From contig JAGHUT010000017.1 of assembly GCA_018064645.1 (NCBI GenBank), positions 1 to 41,673 of the forward strand: a stretch of DNA of 41,673 nucleotides. Direction: 5' to 3'. Below the pieces are notes generated by a model, which searched no databases, had not been told where the DNA came from, and saw only the letters and a list, made by a program, of their open reading frames with translations. Below are positions 17,593 to 27,237 of the stretch, piece by piece. The translations under genes were made by a program, and so were the position numbers. Each line of letters opens with the position of its first letter. Position 1 is the stretch's first letter. The DNA comes from Candidatus Crickella merdequi (GTDB lineage: Bacteria; Bacillota; Clostridia; Peptostreptococcales; Anaerovoracaceae).

Positions 17593-17634
17593 AACTTTGC
17601 GTTAAATGACAAGACGAAAAATAGAGCTTATAAT
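17593..17634 (+). promoter_or_regulatory. Promoter of large ncRNA (-35 ATGACA 17606-17611, 17 nt, -10 TATAAT 17629-17634) with shared operator
   Basis: Near-consensus boxes with 17-nt spacer; initiation expected about 17641. Confidence 0.75.
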
Positions 17635-17640
17635 ACAGAT

Positions 17641-18220
17641 AACAACTGAATAACGGACTATGCTTTGATACAACTCGGTGGAGAAAGTTGCACACTTGCC
17701 GAGGTATGGTGCAGGCTCAGTGGGAAGCGGGAACGATAGCTCCCGAAGGAAGCTGTCTGCTGGTGGTGACATCAGCGGGGGAGGCAGGAACTGCCAAGAG
17801 AAGGTCATAGCACCAGGTTGAATCGAATGATAAAAGCTGCTGCACTCGCGGGATGGACAATAGACGCTCCAGTGGAGAATAACCCTGTACGCATCTTCCT
17901 TAGCCGGAAGACTAAACGGCAGGGATGCTGATAACCATCCTGGACATGAAAACCGGAAACGGAGATATAACGCGAGAAGCAGGCACAAGTAGCCCAAGTC
18001 CGGTCACGGAGATGACCTTAATGATTTTATTACAAAAAAAGCTGAAGCGGGTGAACGTTGCGGGTATCAGGCCCGTGTGGTCAAGGCGAAAGCGGTGTGA
18101 AAATGTTAGGGGTCGCTACCCGAAGCACAGCGTCACATCACCAGTGAGCGAATATTATCAGGGATTATCTGGCAGCCCGAAGGGGCGTATTAAAGCGTAG
18201 TCGGTTATTCAGTTGAATAT
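17641..18220 (+). ncRNA. Large ornate structured non-coding RNA, about 573 nt between closing-helix ends; ROOL-like candidate
   Basis: 5' CAACTGAATAACGGACTATGCTTTGATAC (17643-17671) pairs with 3' GTATTAAAGCGTAGTCGGTTATTCAGTTG (18187-18215), 29 positions with one mismatch and two G-U; many internal hairpins, e.g. GGCAG-GAA-CTGCC, TCTTCC-ttagcc-GGAAGA, GGTCA-cggaga-TGACC, CGGG-tatcagg-CCCG; own promoter and terminator; no credible ORF. Confidence 0.8.
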
Positions 18221-18226
18221 AAACTA

Positions 18227-18262
18227 AAAGAGGTCAGCTCAATTACTGAGCTGACCTCTTTG
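18227..18262. terminator. Intrinsic terminator of the ncRNA, possibly bidirectional
   Basis: AAAGAGGTCAGCTCA-ATTAC-TGAGCTGACCTCTTT. Confidence 0.9.
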
Positions 18263-18266
18263 TGTG

Positions 18267-18992
18267 CTATTCCATTATGCTTACTTTACCGCCCATCATA
18301 ATCTGCCCATCATCGATAATGACTTTGATTGTTCCGCCAGGCTGAACTAGTTCAAATTCGCCTGTGCTGCCGCTGGCCAGATACCAGGCTGTTGCAACGC
18401 TGCCGGAACCGCAGGATGACTCCCATATAGTGGAATTAGTCTCTCGTACGTGAACAACAGGTACGAGCTTGTTATCTGACAGGAACATTACACCACAGGC
18501 GTCCTGACCGAGCTGTTCAAGCATTGCTTCGATTGCGGCTGCTGCCAGCATCTCGTCGGCTTCGCTGTGAATTATCATGTGGTCAATTCCTTCCATGCGG
18601 ACAACGGGATATGTTACATCACCAACTGCAAGCTGAACAATTTCGAGGGGACTCGGCATTGCTGCGTATGCTTCACCGGCATCAAGATTTACCTTTACAA
18701 GAACGGGACCGCTGGCGCCGGAGATGTTAATCAGGACTTCGTGCTCTCCTGTACTCCAGCAGTCGAGAGCCTTCAGATAGCCATAAGCTCGCGACGCATT
18801 GCCACAGAATTCACCACCCATCATCTCAATGCGGCCTGGAGCCACTTCAAAAGCTACCTGCTCCGCCAGTCCTTTATCCATTATATCTCTGGAAATCTCA
18901 AGGCGCTTTGCAGCTGGAATATCAAGGCCATCTTCCACTATGGCAGTTGTGTTGCCTGCAGGATCTAAATAGTGAATAATCATAGTACCCAA
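18267..18992 (-). CDS. DapF-fold amino-acid epimerase/racemase
   Basis: GGEFCGNASRAYGYL and WESSCGSGSVATAW catalytic-Cys motifs. Confidence 0.75.
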   Translation of the reverse strand: MGTMIIHYLDPAGNTTAIVEDGLDIPAAKRLEISRDIMDKGLAEQVAFEVAPGRIEMMGGEFCGNASRAYGYLKALDCWSTGEHEVLINISGASGPVLVKVNLDAGEAYAAMPSPLEIVQLAVGDVTYPVVRMEGIDHMIIHSEADEMLAAAAIEAMLEQLGQDACGVMFLSDNKLVPVVHVRETNSTIWESSCGSGSVATAWYLASGSTGEFELVQPGGTIKVIIDDGQIMMGGKVSIME

Positions 18993-19031
18993 CCTCCGTT
19001 TATCACAAAAGAATTATAGAACATTTTTTGA

Positions 19032-19060
19032 TTGACTGCATCATAATCATGTACTATCAT
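19032..19060 (+). promoter_or_regulatory. Promoter of riboflavin operon (TTGACT-17-TATCAT)
   Basis: Boxes at 19032-19037 and 19055-19060, just upstream of the FMN riboswitch. Confidence 0.65.
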
Positions 19061-19080
19061 TACCTCAAGAATTGAATATG

Positions 19081-19317
19081 ATCTTCAGGGCAGGGTGAGA
19101 GTCCCTACCGGCGGTTACAGCCCGCGAACCTCATAGGAGGCCGACCTGGTGGAAGTCCAGGGCCGACAGTTACAGTCTGGATGGAAGAAGACAAATCGAA
19201 GTTTACTAACTCAAATTTGCTACATGAGGGGCTCTGGGATGTTTATCATTTCAGAGTTTCTTTTATAGAAAAGAAGAGTAACGAAGATTCAGGGCCCTGT
19301 CGAAAGACAGGGTTTTT
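19081..19317 (+). ncRNA. FMN (RFN) riboswitch with expression-platform terminator
   Basis: ATCTTCAGGGCAGGGTGAGAGTCCCTACCGGCGGTTACAGCCCGCGA...GATGGAAGAAGA aptamer; terminator CCCTGTC-GAAA-GACAGGG-TTTTT at 19295-19317. Confidence 0.97.
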
Positions 19318-19335
19318 ATTATACAAGGAGTAGAG

Positions 19336-20430
19336 ATGACAGATAGAGATTATATGGAGAGAGCCCTTGAACTTGCTGTCAAGGCCACAGGATGGACTAA
19401 TCCGAATCCTCTGGTAGGTGCCGTAATCGGAAAAGACGGTCGCATCATAGGCGAGGGTTACCACCACAGAAAGGGTGAGCCTCATGCGGAGAGAAATGCA
19501 ATCGCTTCTCTTACAGAGTCTGCAGAAGGTGCAACAATTTATGTAACGATGGAGCCTTGCTGCCACTATGGCCTTACACCTCCCTGCACAGAGGCGATTA
19601 TAGAGAACAGGATTGCAAAGGTTGTTATTGGTTCGAGAGACCCTAATCCTAAGGTTGCCGGTAAGGGCGTGTTGCAGCTTAGAGAGGCTGGTATTGAAGT
19701 TGTGGAAGACTTTATGAGAGAAGAGTGCGATGCTATTAATGAGGTTTTCTTCCACTACATTACAACAAACACTCCTTATGTGGTGATGAAATATGCAATG
19801 ACTGCTGATGGCAAGATTGCCACAAGGACCGGCGAATCAAAGTGGGTTACAGGCCCGGAGGCAAGAGAAGCGGTTCATCAGATGAGAAATAAATACATGG
19901 GAATCATGGTTGGAATCGGAACTGTTCTTGCTGACAATCCGATGCTTAACGCAAGGATAGACGGTGCAAGAGACCCAATCAGAATTATATGCGACAGCAA
20001 TCTCCGGATTCCTATGGACTGCCAGATAGTTAAGACGGCAAAGGAAATCAGAACTATTGTAGCATGTGCCTGCAACGCGGATAATCTCAGAGATAAGAGG
20101 GATGCTCTAACTGCGGCAGGTGTGGAGATTATTGACTGCCCTGATGGAAGCGGCAGGATAGACCTCAAGAAGCTTATGGAGCTTCTTGGTGCAATGAAGA
20201 TTGACAGTGTTCTGATTGAAGGTGGCGGCACACTTAATTACAGCGCCCTTGAGGCAGGAATTGTAAATGAAGTGGCGGCATTTATCGCTCCTAAGCTCTG
20301 GGGCGGCAGTGAAGCGAAGACCCCGGTAGAGGGAATCGGTGTTGAACTGCCGGCGGAAGGTACTGAGCTTGAGCTTGCTGATGTCAAGCAGGTAGGCAGA
20401 GATATTCTCATCAGGTACAGAAAGGCGTAA
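19336..20430 (+). CDS. ribD: Bifunctional riboflavin deaminase/reductase RibD
   Basis: HAERNAI...TMEPCCHYGLTPPC deaminase motif; C-terminal reductase. Confidence 0.97.
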   Translation: MTDRDYMERALELAVKATGWTNPNPLVGAVIGKDGRIIGEGYHHRKGEPHAERNAIASLTESAEGATIYVTMEPCCHYGLTPPCTEAIIENRIAKVVIGSRDPNPKVAGKGVLQLREAGIEVVEDFMREECDAINEVFFHYITTNTPYVVMKYAMTADGKIATRTGESKWVTGPEAREAVHQMRNKYMGIMVGIGTVLADNPMLNARIDGARDPIRIICDSNLRIPMDCQIVKTAKEIRTIVACACNADNLRDKRDALTAAGVEIIDCPDGSGRIDLKKLMELLGAMKIDSVLIEGGGTLNYSALEAGIVNEVAAFIAPKLWGGSEAKTPVEGIGVELPAEGTELELADVKQVGRDILIRYRKA

Positions 20431-20432
20431 TA

Positions 20433-21083
20433 ATGTTTACAGGAATAGTTGAAGAGAAGGGCACAATCAAACATATAAGTCTGACAGGCACTTCAGGAAG
20501 TATAGCAGTAAAGGCGAGGAAGGTCCTTGAGAATACAAGAATCGGCGACAGTATTGCAGTTAACGGCATCTGTCTCACCGTTACATCTCTTCAGCCTGAC
20601 GGTTTTACTGCAGATGTTATGGCTGAGACAATGAGAAGATCAAGTCTAGGAAGCTGCAGGGCCGGCACGGCAGTTAATCTTGAGAGAGCAATGGCGGCAG
20701 ATGGAAGATTCGGTGGACATATCGTTTCAGGTCATATTGATGGCACAGGCACTATAGAATCACTTACAAGAGAAGAGAATGCAGTCTGGGTAAAAATCAG
20801 GACGAGTCAGGAGATACTGCATCTCATAGTTCAGAAGGGTTCGATCTGCATAGATGGAATATCGCTTACAGTTGCAGATGTAACAAGTGATACTTTCTCA
20901 GTGTCGGTAATACCACATACGGGAGAAGAGACAACGCTTTTGTCGAGAAAACCGGGAGACCTGGTCAATCTTGAGAACGACGTAATAGGCAAGTATGTTG
21001 AAAGACTCCTTGGTCTGGCCGCACCTGCAGAGGAATCTAACGACAACCTCAGCATGGATTTACTAAGAGAATTTGGATTCTAG
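20433..21083 (+). CDS. ribE: Riboflavin synthase alpha chain
   Basis: [12 protein letters not shown]...[13 protein letters not shown]...[13 protein letters not shown] repeats. Confidence 0.97.
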   Translation: MFTGIVEEKGTIKHISLTGTSGSIAVKARKVLENTRIGDSIAVNGICLTVTSLQPDGFTADVMAETMRRSSLGSCRAGTAVNLERAMAADGRFGGHIVSGHIDGTGTIESLTREENAVWVKIRTSQEILHLIVQKGSICIDGISLTVADVTSDTFSVSVIPHTGEETTLLSRKPGDLVNLENDVIGKYVERLLGLAAPAEESNDNLSMDLLREFGF

Positions 21084-21096
21084 AAAGGGGACTATA

Positions 21097-22314
21097 ATGG
21101 AATCAAGACGATACAACACTATACCAGAAGCACTGGAGGACCTGAGGGCAGGTAAGATAATTCTTTGCACAGATGACCCTGACCGCGAGAACGAGGGAGA
21201 TATGATCTGCGCAGCAGAGTTTGCAACACCTGCCAACATCAACCTTATGGCATCAAGAGCAAAGGGCCTTATCTGCACACCGATGAGTTACGAGGTAGCA
21301 CATAAGCTGGGACTGCCGCAGATGGTTGAAGAGAACACAGATAATCATTCAACGGCTTTTACTGTTTCTGTTGACCACATTGACACAACAACAGGAATAT
21401 CAGCACATGAGAGGTCCTTTACAATGATCAAGTGTGCGGATGAGACAACGAAACCGGATGATCTTAGAAGACCGGGCCATGTTTTTCCACTTGTAGCAAG
21501 AAAAGGTGGAGTTCTCGTTCGTAACGGTCACACAGAAGCGACTGTGGATCTCATGAGACTGGCTGGCCTTCGCGAGGTAGGCGTATGCTGCGAAATCATG
21601 AAGGATGATGGAACAATGATGAGAACTCCTGAGCTCTGGGAGCTGGCAGAAGAGCTCGGCCTCAAGTTCATTACAATCTCAGACCTTCAGGATTATCTCA
21701 GAGAGCATGAGAGCCATGTCATTCAGGAGGCAGCAGCAAAGCTGCCGACTAAGTATGGCAACTTCAAGGCGTATGGATATGTAAACGATATTACTGGCGA
21801 ACATCATGTAGCACTTGTTAAGGGCGAAATAGGTGATGGCGAGAATGTGCTCTGCAGAGTTCATTCAGAGTGTCTGACTGGAGATGTTTTCGGATCACAG
21901 AGATGTGATTGTGGTGATCAGCTTGCAAAAGCGATGGAGCAGATTGAGGCAGAAGGTAGAGGCATTCTCCTCTATATGAGGCAGGAAGGACGTGGAATCG
22001 GACTCATCAACAAGCTGAAGGCGTATATGCTTCAGGAGGAAGGCTATGACACAGTAGAAGCCAACCTCAAGCTTGGCTTCGCCCCTGATCTTCGTGAGTA
22101 TTGGGTTGGCGCACAGATTCTTAGAGACCTGGGGGTTAAGTCACTTAGACTTCTGACTAACAATCCGGAAAAAATATACGGCCTCAATGGTTTCGGTCTG
22201 ACGATTACAGAAAGAGTACCTATAGAAATCGAGCCGCAGGAGCATGACAATTTCTATTTAAAGATTAAGCAGTCCAAGATGGGACATATTTTCAACGAAA
22301 TCAAATTAGATTAA
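21097..22314 (+). CDS. ribBA: DHBP synthase / GTP cyclohydrolase II fusion
   Basis: [17 protein letters not shown] and [23 protein letters not shown]...RQEGRGIGL. Confidence 0.97.
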   Translation: MESRRYNTIPEALEDLRAGKIILCTDDPDRENEGDMICAAEFATPANINLMASRAKGLICTPMSYEVAHKLGLPQMVEENTDNHSTAFTVSVDHIDTTTGISAHERSFTMIKCADETTKPDDLRRPGHVFPLVARKGGVLVRNGHTEATVDLMRLAGLREVGVCCEIMKDDGTMMRTPELWELAEELGLKFITISDLQDYLREHESHVIQEAAAKLPTKYGNFKAYGYVNDITGEHHVALVKGEIGDGENVLCRVHSECLTGDVFGSQRCDCGDQLAKAMEQIEAEGRGILLYMRQEGRGIGLINKLKAYMLQEEGYDTVEANLKLGFAPDLREYWVGAQILRDLGVKSLRLLTNNPEKIYGLNGFGLTITERVPIEIEPQEHDNFYLKIKQSKMGHIFNEIKLD

Positions 22315-22336
22315 TCAATTGCAGGAGGATAAAGAG

Positions 22337-22810
22337 ATGTCAAACATGAGAAAGATTGAAGGTAAGGTTGTTGCTAAAGATGGTATGAAGGTTGGTATCA
22401 TCGGTGCACGTTTCAACGAAATTATCGTTAATAAGCTTGTTGGTGGTGCAGTTGATGGTCTTGTAAGACATGGCGTTGAGGAAGAGAACATCACAATCTG
22501 CTGGGTGCCTGGTGCATTTGAGATTCCGCTGGCTGCTCAGAAGATGGCTAAGTCAGGCAACTACGTTGCTGTTATCTGCTGCGGTGCAGTAATCAGAGGA
22601 GATACTTCACATTACGATCTTGTTTGCAATGAGGCAGCAAAGGGAATTGCTCAGGTTCAGCTGGCATCAGGAATTCCTGTAATGTTCGGAATCATCACAA
22701 CAGAGAATATCGAGCAGGCTATTGCAAGAGCTGGAAGCAAGGCTGGCAACAAGGGCTATGACTGTGCTCTTGGAGCAATCGAGATGGTAAATCTTTTCGA
22801 GGAGATGTAA
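22337..22810 (+). CDS. ribH: 6,7-dimethyl-8-ribityllumazine synthase
   Basis: [20 protein letters not shown]...[15 protein letters not shown]...[14 protein letters not shown]. Confidence 0.97.
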   Translation: MSNMRKIEGKVVAKDGMKVGIIGARFNEIIVNKLVGGAVDGLVRHGVEEENITICWVPGAFEIPLAAQKMAKSGNYVAVICCGAVIRGDTSHYDLVCNEAAKGIAQVQLASGIPVMFGIITTENIEQAIARAGSKAGNKGYDCALGAIEMVNLFEEM

Positions 22811-22819
22811 TATAGGGGT

Positions 22820-23479
22820 ATGAAACCTTTACTTATATTCGACTACGATGGAACAATACATAACACCATAGGTATTTATGAGCCTGCTTTTCGGAAGGCT
22901 CATAAGTATCTTCTTGAGCGCCGGCTTATTGAACCTGGGGAAGTCTCCACGGAGAGGATTGCCGGCTGGCTTGGCATGAACACTGTTGATATGTGGAAGG
23001 ATTTTGCTCCACAGCTTACCCCGGACATTGTAGAAACAGTAAGCCAGATGGTAGCGTCATCCATGGCGGATGATCTTTATGCAGGCAAGGCTGTCTGGTA
23101 TGAGGGGGCAGAAGATGTGCTTGGCAGGCTTAAGGCGGAAGGCTACACCATGGTAATTCTTTCTAACTGCAGAGTGCAGTATAGAGAGGCGCACATGCAG
23201 GTTTTTCCAATTGCAGATTATTTCGACCGTTTCTATGACTGTGAGTCGTATAATTTCATTCCTAAATCGGAAATCATCAAGTCCGTTGTGGCTGACTATG
23301 GCGTTGCTGACTGTATTATGATTGGGGATCGAGGAAGTGACATGGATGCCGGTAAGGCTGTCGGCGCAAGGTGCGTCGGCTGTCTCTATGGTTTCGGTTC
23401 TCCTGATGAACTGAAGTCGGCAGATGTACACATAAACGATATAAGCGAATTAACAAATGAAAAAATTCTGTGGGGATAA
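22820..23479 (+). CDS. HAD-family hydrolase, candidate riboflavin-pathway phosphatase
   Basis: FDYDGTIHNT, VILSN, MIGDRGSDMDAGK motifs; 9 nt after ribH. Confidence 0.85.
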   Translation: MKPLLIFDYDGTIHNTIGIYEPAFRKAHKYLLERRLIEPGEVSTERIAGWLGMNTVDMWKDFAPQLTPDIVETVSQMVASSMADDLYAGKAVWYEGAEDVLGRLKAEGYTMVILSNCRVQYREAHMQVFPIADYFDRFYDCESYNFIPKSEIIKSVVADYGVADCIMIGDRGSDMDAGKAVGARCVGCLYGFGSPDELKSADVHINDISELTNEKILWG

Positions 23480-23500
23480 AGACCCCGCAGAAATTTTTTT
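23462..23500 (+). terminator. Intrinsic terminator
   Basis: TTCTGTGGGG...CCCCGCAGAA + T run. Confidence 0.8.
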
Positions 23501-23566
23501 ATATTGGGGATATCAATAGCTGGCAAAATCATATTACAAATGACAATTGGCGCAGAAAGTGAATTG

Positions 23567-23601
23567 TTGTTAGTATTTCTTTCGTAAAACAATACTAACA
23601 A
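23567..23601 (+). promoter_or_regulatory. Perfect 11-bp inverted repeat, operator or RNA hairpin
   Basis: TTGTTAGTATT-N13-AATACTAACAA immediately before the RBS of the ECF transporter operon. Confidence 0.5.
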
Positions 23602-23617
23602 TAGGAGAACAATTATC

Positions 23618-24163
23618 ATGAAAACAAAAGAAATCGTAGTAATCGCAATGGTCGCTGCAGTAATTGGTGTTGTATACACACTGCTGGATTTTGCTTATAT
23701 GCCACTGTCAGCTGTTCTTGGAGTAGTGTTCATGGAGCTCACTTTCGGTATCTACATCCTCTCAGCAGCACTTCCAATGTATCTTGTACGCAAGCCTGGT
23801 ATCGCTCTGTTCGGAGCTCTTGTAACTGCCGGTGTTAACCTTCTTCTCGGAAGCCCTTACGGTCTTCAGCTCGTGCTTGCTGGAGTTCTTCAGGCTGTAG
23901 GAGTAGAGATTGCCGCTGCAATATTCAAATATGATGGAAGCAGCAAGTCGACAGTCATCGGATGTATCCTTGGTGCAGTCTGCGTATTCTGCCGTGACAT
24001 GTATTTCTGGTCAAGCCCAATCTGCTATGGCACAGGCATCGCTGCAGGTGTAGTTATCGTTCGTTTTGCAAGTGCTGCAATCATCGGACTCCTCATCTGT
24101 AAGGCTGTAAAATCTGCTCTTTCAAAGACAGGTGTTCTCAAGGGTTTCAAGTGCGTAGAGTAA
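23618..24163 (+). CDS. ECF transporter substrate-binding subunit, YkoE-like
   Basis: Multi-TM; LVRKPGIALFGALVTAGVNLLLGSPYGLQLVLAGVLQAVGVE. Confidence 0.75.
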   Translation: MKTKEIVVIAMVAAVIGVVYTLLDFAYMPLSAVLGVVFMELTFGIYILSAALPMYLVRKPGIALFGALVTAGVNLLLGSPYGLQLVLAGVLQAVGVEIAAAIFKYDGSSKSTVIGCILGAVCVFCRDMYFWSSPICYGTGIAAGVVIVRFASAAIIGLLICKAVKSALSKTGVLKGFKCVE

Positions 24164-24188
24164 TACAGTCGATAAGTGTGCGAATCAA

Positions 24189-25670
24189 ATGTACGATAAT
24201 ATAATTGAATTAAAAGATCTTAAATACATTTATGAAGGAGAGACGCTTCCTGTGTGGGAGCATCTCTCTTGCAGTTTTTTGAAAAATAAAGTAAATGCTG
24301 TTATTGGCCCCAGTGGATGCGGCAAAAGTTCCATTCTTTCTGCAATCAATGGTCTTATTCCGCATGTGATGCTTGGTAATCTGGAAGGACAGGTTATTCT
24401 CGATGGGGTTGATGTTACAGCAGTTCCGCCTGTAGTGCGCTGTGAGAGAACAGGGCTTGTCATGCAGAATCCCGACAGCCAGTTCTGTACATTCACAGTA
24501 GAGGAGGAGTTGGCTTTTGGAATGGAGAATCTTGGTGTGCCTGTAGAAGAGATGGGCACAAGAATCAAAGAGGTTCTCAAATATATTGACATGGAGGGCA
24601 TGGAAGAGACTAACCTGAACAATCTGTCTGGTGGACAGAAGCAGAAGGTGGCCATCGCGTCAGTGCTGGTAACAAAGCCGGAGGTGCTTCTCTTGGATGA
24701 GCCGACTGCCAACCTGGATACTGAGAACAGAAAGATGATACTTGAGCTTATTGCAAGACTTGCTGAAGAAGAGGGGTTCACAATTATTATTGTAGAGCAT
24801 AATATTGCTGACATGCTTGAACATGTATCGAGAATGATAGTTCTTGATGCTGATGGCAATGTTGTTCTTGAGGAGAACACAGAGAATCTTTCGAGAGACG
24901 AGCTTGCGTCAAAGGGTATAATTGCTGAGCACCTGGAAGACTATATGTGTCTCGATACTGATTCGAAGGACAAAGAGCCGATTGTTGAGCTTAGCAATGT
25001 ATCATATGCATATCCGATTCCAGGAAGAAAACGCGTTAAGGGCAAGACGATAATTAATGATCTCTCCCTTACAATTAACCGCGGTGACTTCATGGCAATT
25101 ACCGGTGACAACGGTGTTGGCAAGACAACTCTTATGAAACTGATTTTCTGCATCTGCAAGGCGGACAAAGGACAGATAAAGCTTTACGGCAAGGATATAT
25201 ATGACTACAAGGTGCAGGACCTTTATCATCAGATGGGTCTTGTTTTCCAGAACCCCGAGAATCAGTTCGCGACCAACAGTGTCTATGACGAAATGAATTT
25301 CAGCTTCAAAAGAGTAAACATAGATGAAGAAGAGAAGAATTCACGCATTGAAGAGATGCTTCAGCGTTTTCATCTTGAAGACTATAAGGAGAGAAGCCCC
25401 TTCGTTCTAAGCCAGGGACAGAAACGAAGGCTGAGCGTAGCGTGCATGCTTCTCACACAGCAGAAAATCCTTTTCCTGGATGAGCCAACCTTTGGTCAGG
25501 ATTATGAGAACAGGCAGGAACTTATGAAGGATATGCAGAAGCTTGTCGAGGATGGAGTAACAATTGTAATGATCACTCATGACATGGATCTTGTTAAACA
25601 ATATGCCACAAGGGTTGTCAGAATTGAGAACGGATGTGTAAAGGAGGACAGCTTATGTTTGCCTACATAG
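24189..25670 (+). CDS. ECF transporter ATPase, two fused ABC domains (YkoD-like)
   Basis: GPSGCGKSS...LSGGQKQK...LLDEPTANLD and GDNGVGKTT...LSQGQKRR...FLDEPTFGQD. Confidence 0.93.
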   Translation: MYDNIIELKDLKYIYEGETLPVWEHLSCSFLKNKVNAVIGPSGCGKSSILSAINGLIPHVMLGNLEGQVILDGVDVTAVPPVVRCERTGLVMQNPDSQFCTFTVEEELAFGMENLGVPVEEMGTRIKEVLKYIDMEGMEETNLNNLSGGQKQKVAIASVLVTKPEVLLLDEPTANLDTENRKMILELIARLAEEEGFTIIIVEHNIADMLEHVSRMIVLDADGNVVLEENTENLSRDELASKGIIAEHLEDYMCLDTDSKDKEPIVELSNVSYAYPIPGRKRVKGKTIINDLSLTINRGDFMAITGDNGVGKTTLMKLIFCICKADKGQIKLYGKDIYDYKVQDLYHQMGLVFQNPENQFATNSVYDEMNFSFKRVNIDEEEKNSRIEEMLQRFHLEDYKERSPFVLSQGQKRRLSVACMLLTQQKILFLDEPTFGQDYENRQELMKDMQKLVEDGVTIVMITHDMDLVKQYATRVVRIENGCVKEDSLCLPT

Positions 25671-26461
25671 AACAGGACTCCTATCTGCACAGAAGAAATC
25701 CGATGATTAAGCTGCTGGTTATTGCGGTGCTCACTGTTGTAGTATGCGTATCGTATTACCCGGTTCTTCCAATAATAACCTTCCTTCTGGCGTTTGCAGC
25801 AACATGGCTTGCTGGAGGAATTCCGCTGGATAATCTTCTTAGAAGACTGCTGGTGTTCTTTGTTGTCAGCTTCCTCTTCATGTTCTCAATGCTTGTGCTT
25901 AGGGGATTAAATGAAGAGGCGAATATTGTTCTGAATATGTGGATTTTCCACTGGTCGGAAGAGGACCTGATACACGGAATATCACTTGGCTTCAGAATTC
26001 TTGCGCTTGTAACGCTGTCTATGGGTTTCGTTCTTACAACCAGACCAAGAGACCTTGTACTGAGTCTTATACAGCAGTGCAAAGTATCAGTTGTGCACGG
26101 ATATGCTACAATGGCAACTTACAGATTCCTCCCGGAACTGCAGGACCATGTTGATTCGATCCATCTGGCGCAGGAGATAAGAGGCATTCCTTGGAATAAA
26201 GGAGTTGTCTCAAGGTTCACATCGCCTTTCAGGGTTTTTCTTCCGCTTGTATGCGTGGCAGCAAGAAGAGGGGAAAGAGTTGCCTGTGCAATGGAAAGCC
26301 GAGGCCTTGGAAGAGACAATCCGAGGACGTATTACAAAAGAACAGTAATCGACAAGAATGATTGGGTTTTTCTTATGGTATCATTAGGAATATATGCTGC
26401 AATCTGTATAGTGCTTATCAGATTAGGACTGTTCCACTACAGCTTCGCAGCTATCAAATAG
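25655..26461 (+). CDS. ECF transporter T component (YkoC-like)
   Basis: Multi-TM; MESRGLGRDNPRTYYKR EcfT motif; overlaps ATPase end; AAGGAGG RBS. Confidence 0.88.
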   Translation: MFAYIEQDSYLHRRNPMIKLLVIAVLTVVVCVSYYPVLPIITFLLAFAATWLAGGIPLDNLLRRLLVFFVVSFLFMFSMLVLRGLNEEANIVLNMWIFHWSEEDLIHGISLGFRILALVTLSMGFVLTTRPRDLVLSLIQQCKVSVVHGYATMATYRFLPELQDHVDSIHLAQEIRGIPWNKGVVSRFTSPFRVFLPLVCVAARRGERVACAMESRGLGRDNPRTYYKRTVIDKNDWVFLMVSLGIYAAICIVLIRLGLFHYSFAAIK

Positions 26462-26479
26462 AATTAGGAGGATACATCA

Positions 26480-27226
26480 ATGCCATTCAAAAGTGATAGA
26501 ATCAAATACGGACTTCCACACCAGAGTTATCCACAGGAAACAGTTTGTCAGTGTGTTGAAAGTCTCAAAGAGACAATACATATCGACAGAGAGCCTGTTG
26601 CAATAACACTGCTTTTTACAGAGGAAGATTACAATAATTATCCTGTTGAGGAGATTAAACACAAAATGGCGTATTGCCAGATGGTAAAAACTGCCGCGGT
26701 AAGCGGCAAGGCAATCAAGTGTCGTCTGGAGCATCACACCTGCGATGGAGCAACAACTGCGCTCGCGCTAGAGCCTAGCACTGAGAGAATCGAAAGCGGT
26801 CAGGAGTACTTCTCCTATCAGCTTTACTCCTCAGTAGCAACAGCAAGACGTCACAGAGAGGCCATCAGGAGTCTTCACAGAATGCCGGTGACAACTTATG
26901 GCGTTGCCATCGTGCCGCTCAAGGATTGCGTCAAAACACCTGATGTAATCATTATGATATGCAATCCATATCAGGCAATGAGAGTTGTTCAGGGTTATAC
27001 ATACTACACTGGCAAAAAGCCTGCTGTTGATCTTGGCGGTATGCAGGCAATGTGCTCGGAGCTTACAGTATCTCCGTACCTAACTGGTGAGATTAATGTA
27101 AGTGTTTTCTGTCCTAGCACAAGAATGCTGTGCAAGTGGGAGGAATCAGACATGGCCATTGCAATCCCGTACGAGAAGCTTGAGATGGTAACCGAGGGCG
27201 TAGAGGCTACAGTACCGAACTATTAG
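26480..27226 (+). CDS. DUF169 family protein
   Basis: REPVAITLLF...HHTCDGATTALAL...NPYQAMRVVQGYTYYTGKKP. Confidence 0.7.
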   Translation: MPFKSDRIKYGLPHQSYPQETVCQCVESLKETIHIDREPVAITLLFTEEDYNNYPVEEIKHKMAYCQMVKTAAVSGKAIKCRLEHHTCDGATTALALEPSTERIESGQEYFSYQLYSSVATARRHREAIRSLHRMPVTTYGVAIVPLKDCVKTPDVIIMICNPYQAMRVVQGYTYYTGKKPAVDLGGMQAMCSELTVSPYLTGEINVSVFCPSTRMLCKWEESDMAIAIPYEKLEMVTEGVEATVPNY

Positions 27227-27237
27227 AATAAAGTCAT

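Noticed and set aside
17602-18200. ORFs 17602-17997 (-) and 17925-18200 (+) inside the structured region
   Set aside because: Low-complexity or basic translations without family motifs, not preceded by convincing RBSs; the region is explained better by extensive RNA pairing.
17641-18220. Group II intron, RNase P RNA or tmRNA as identity of the large RNA
   Set aside because: No GUGYG 5' end or domain V-like hairpin, no GAGGAAAGUCC-type RNase P core, no tmRNA tag/CCA features seen; presence of own promoter and terminator argues for a stand-alone transcript. A covariance search would be decisive.
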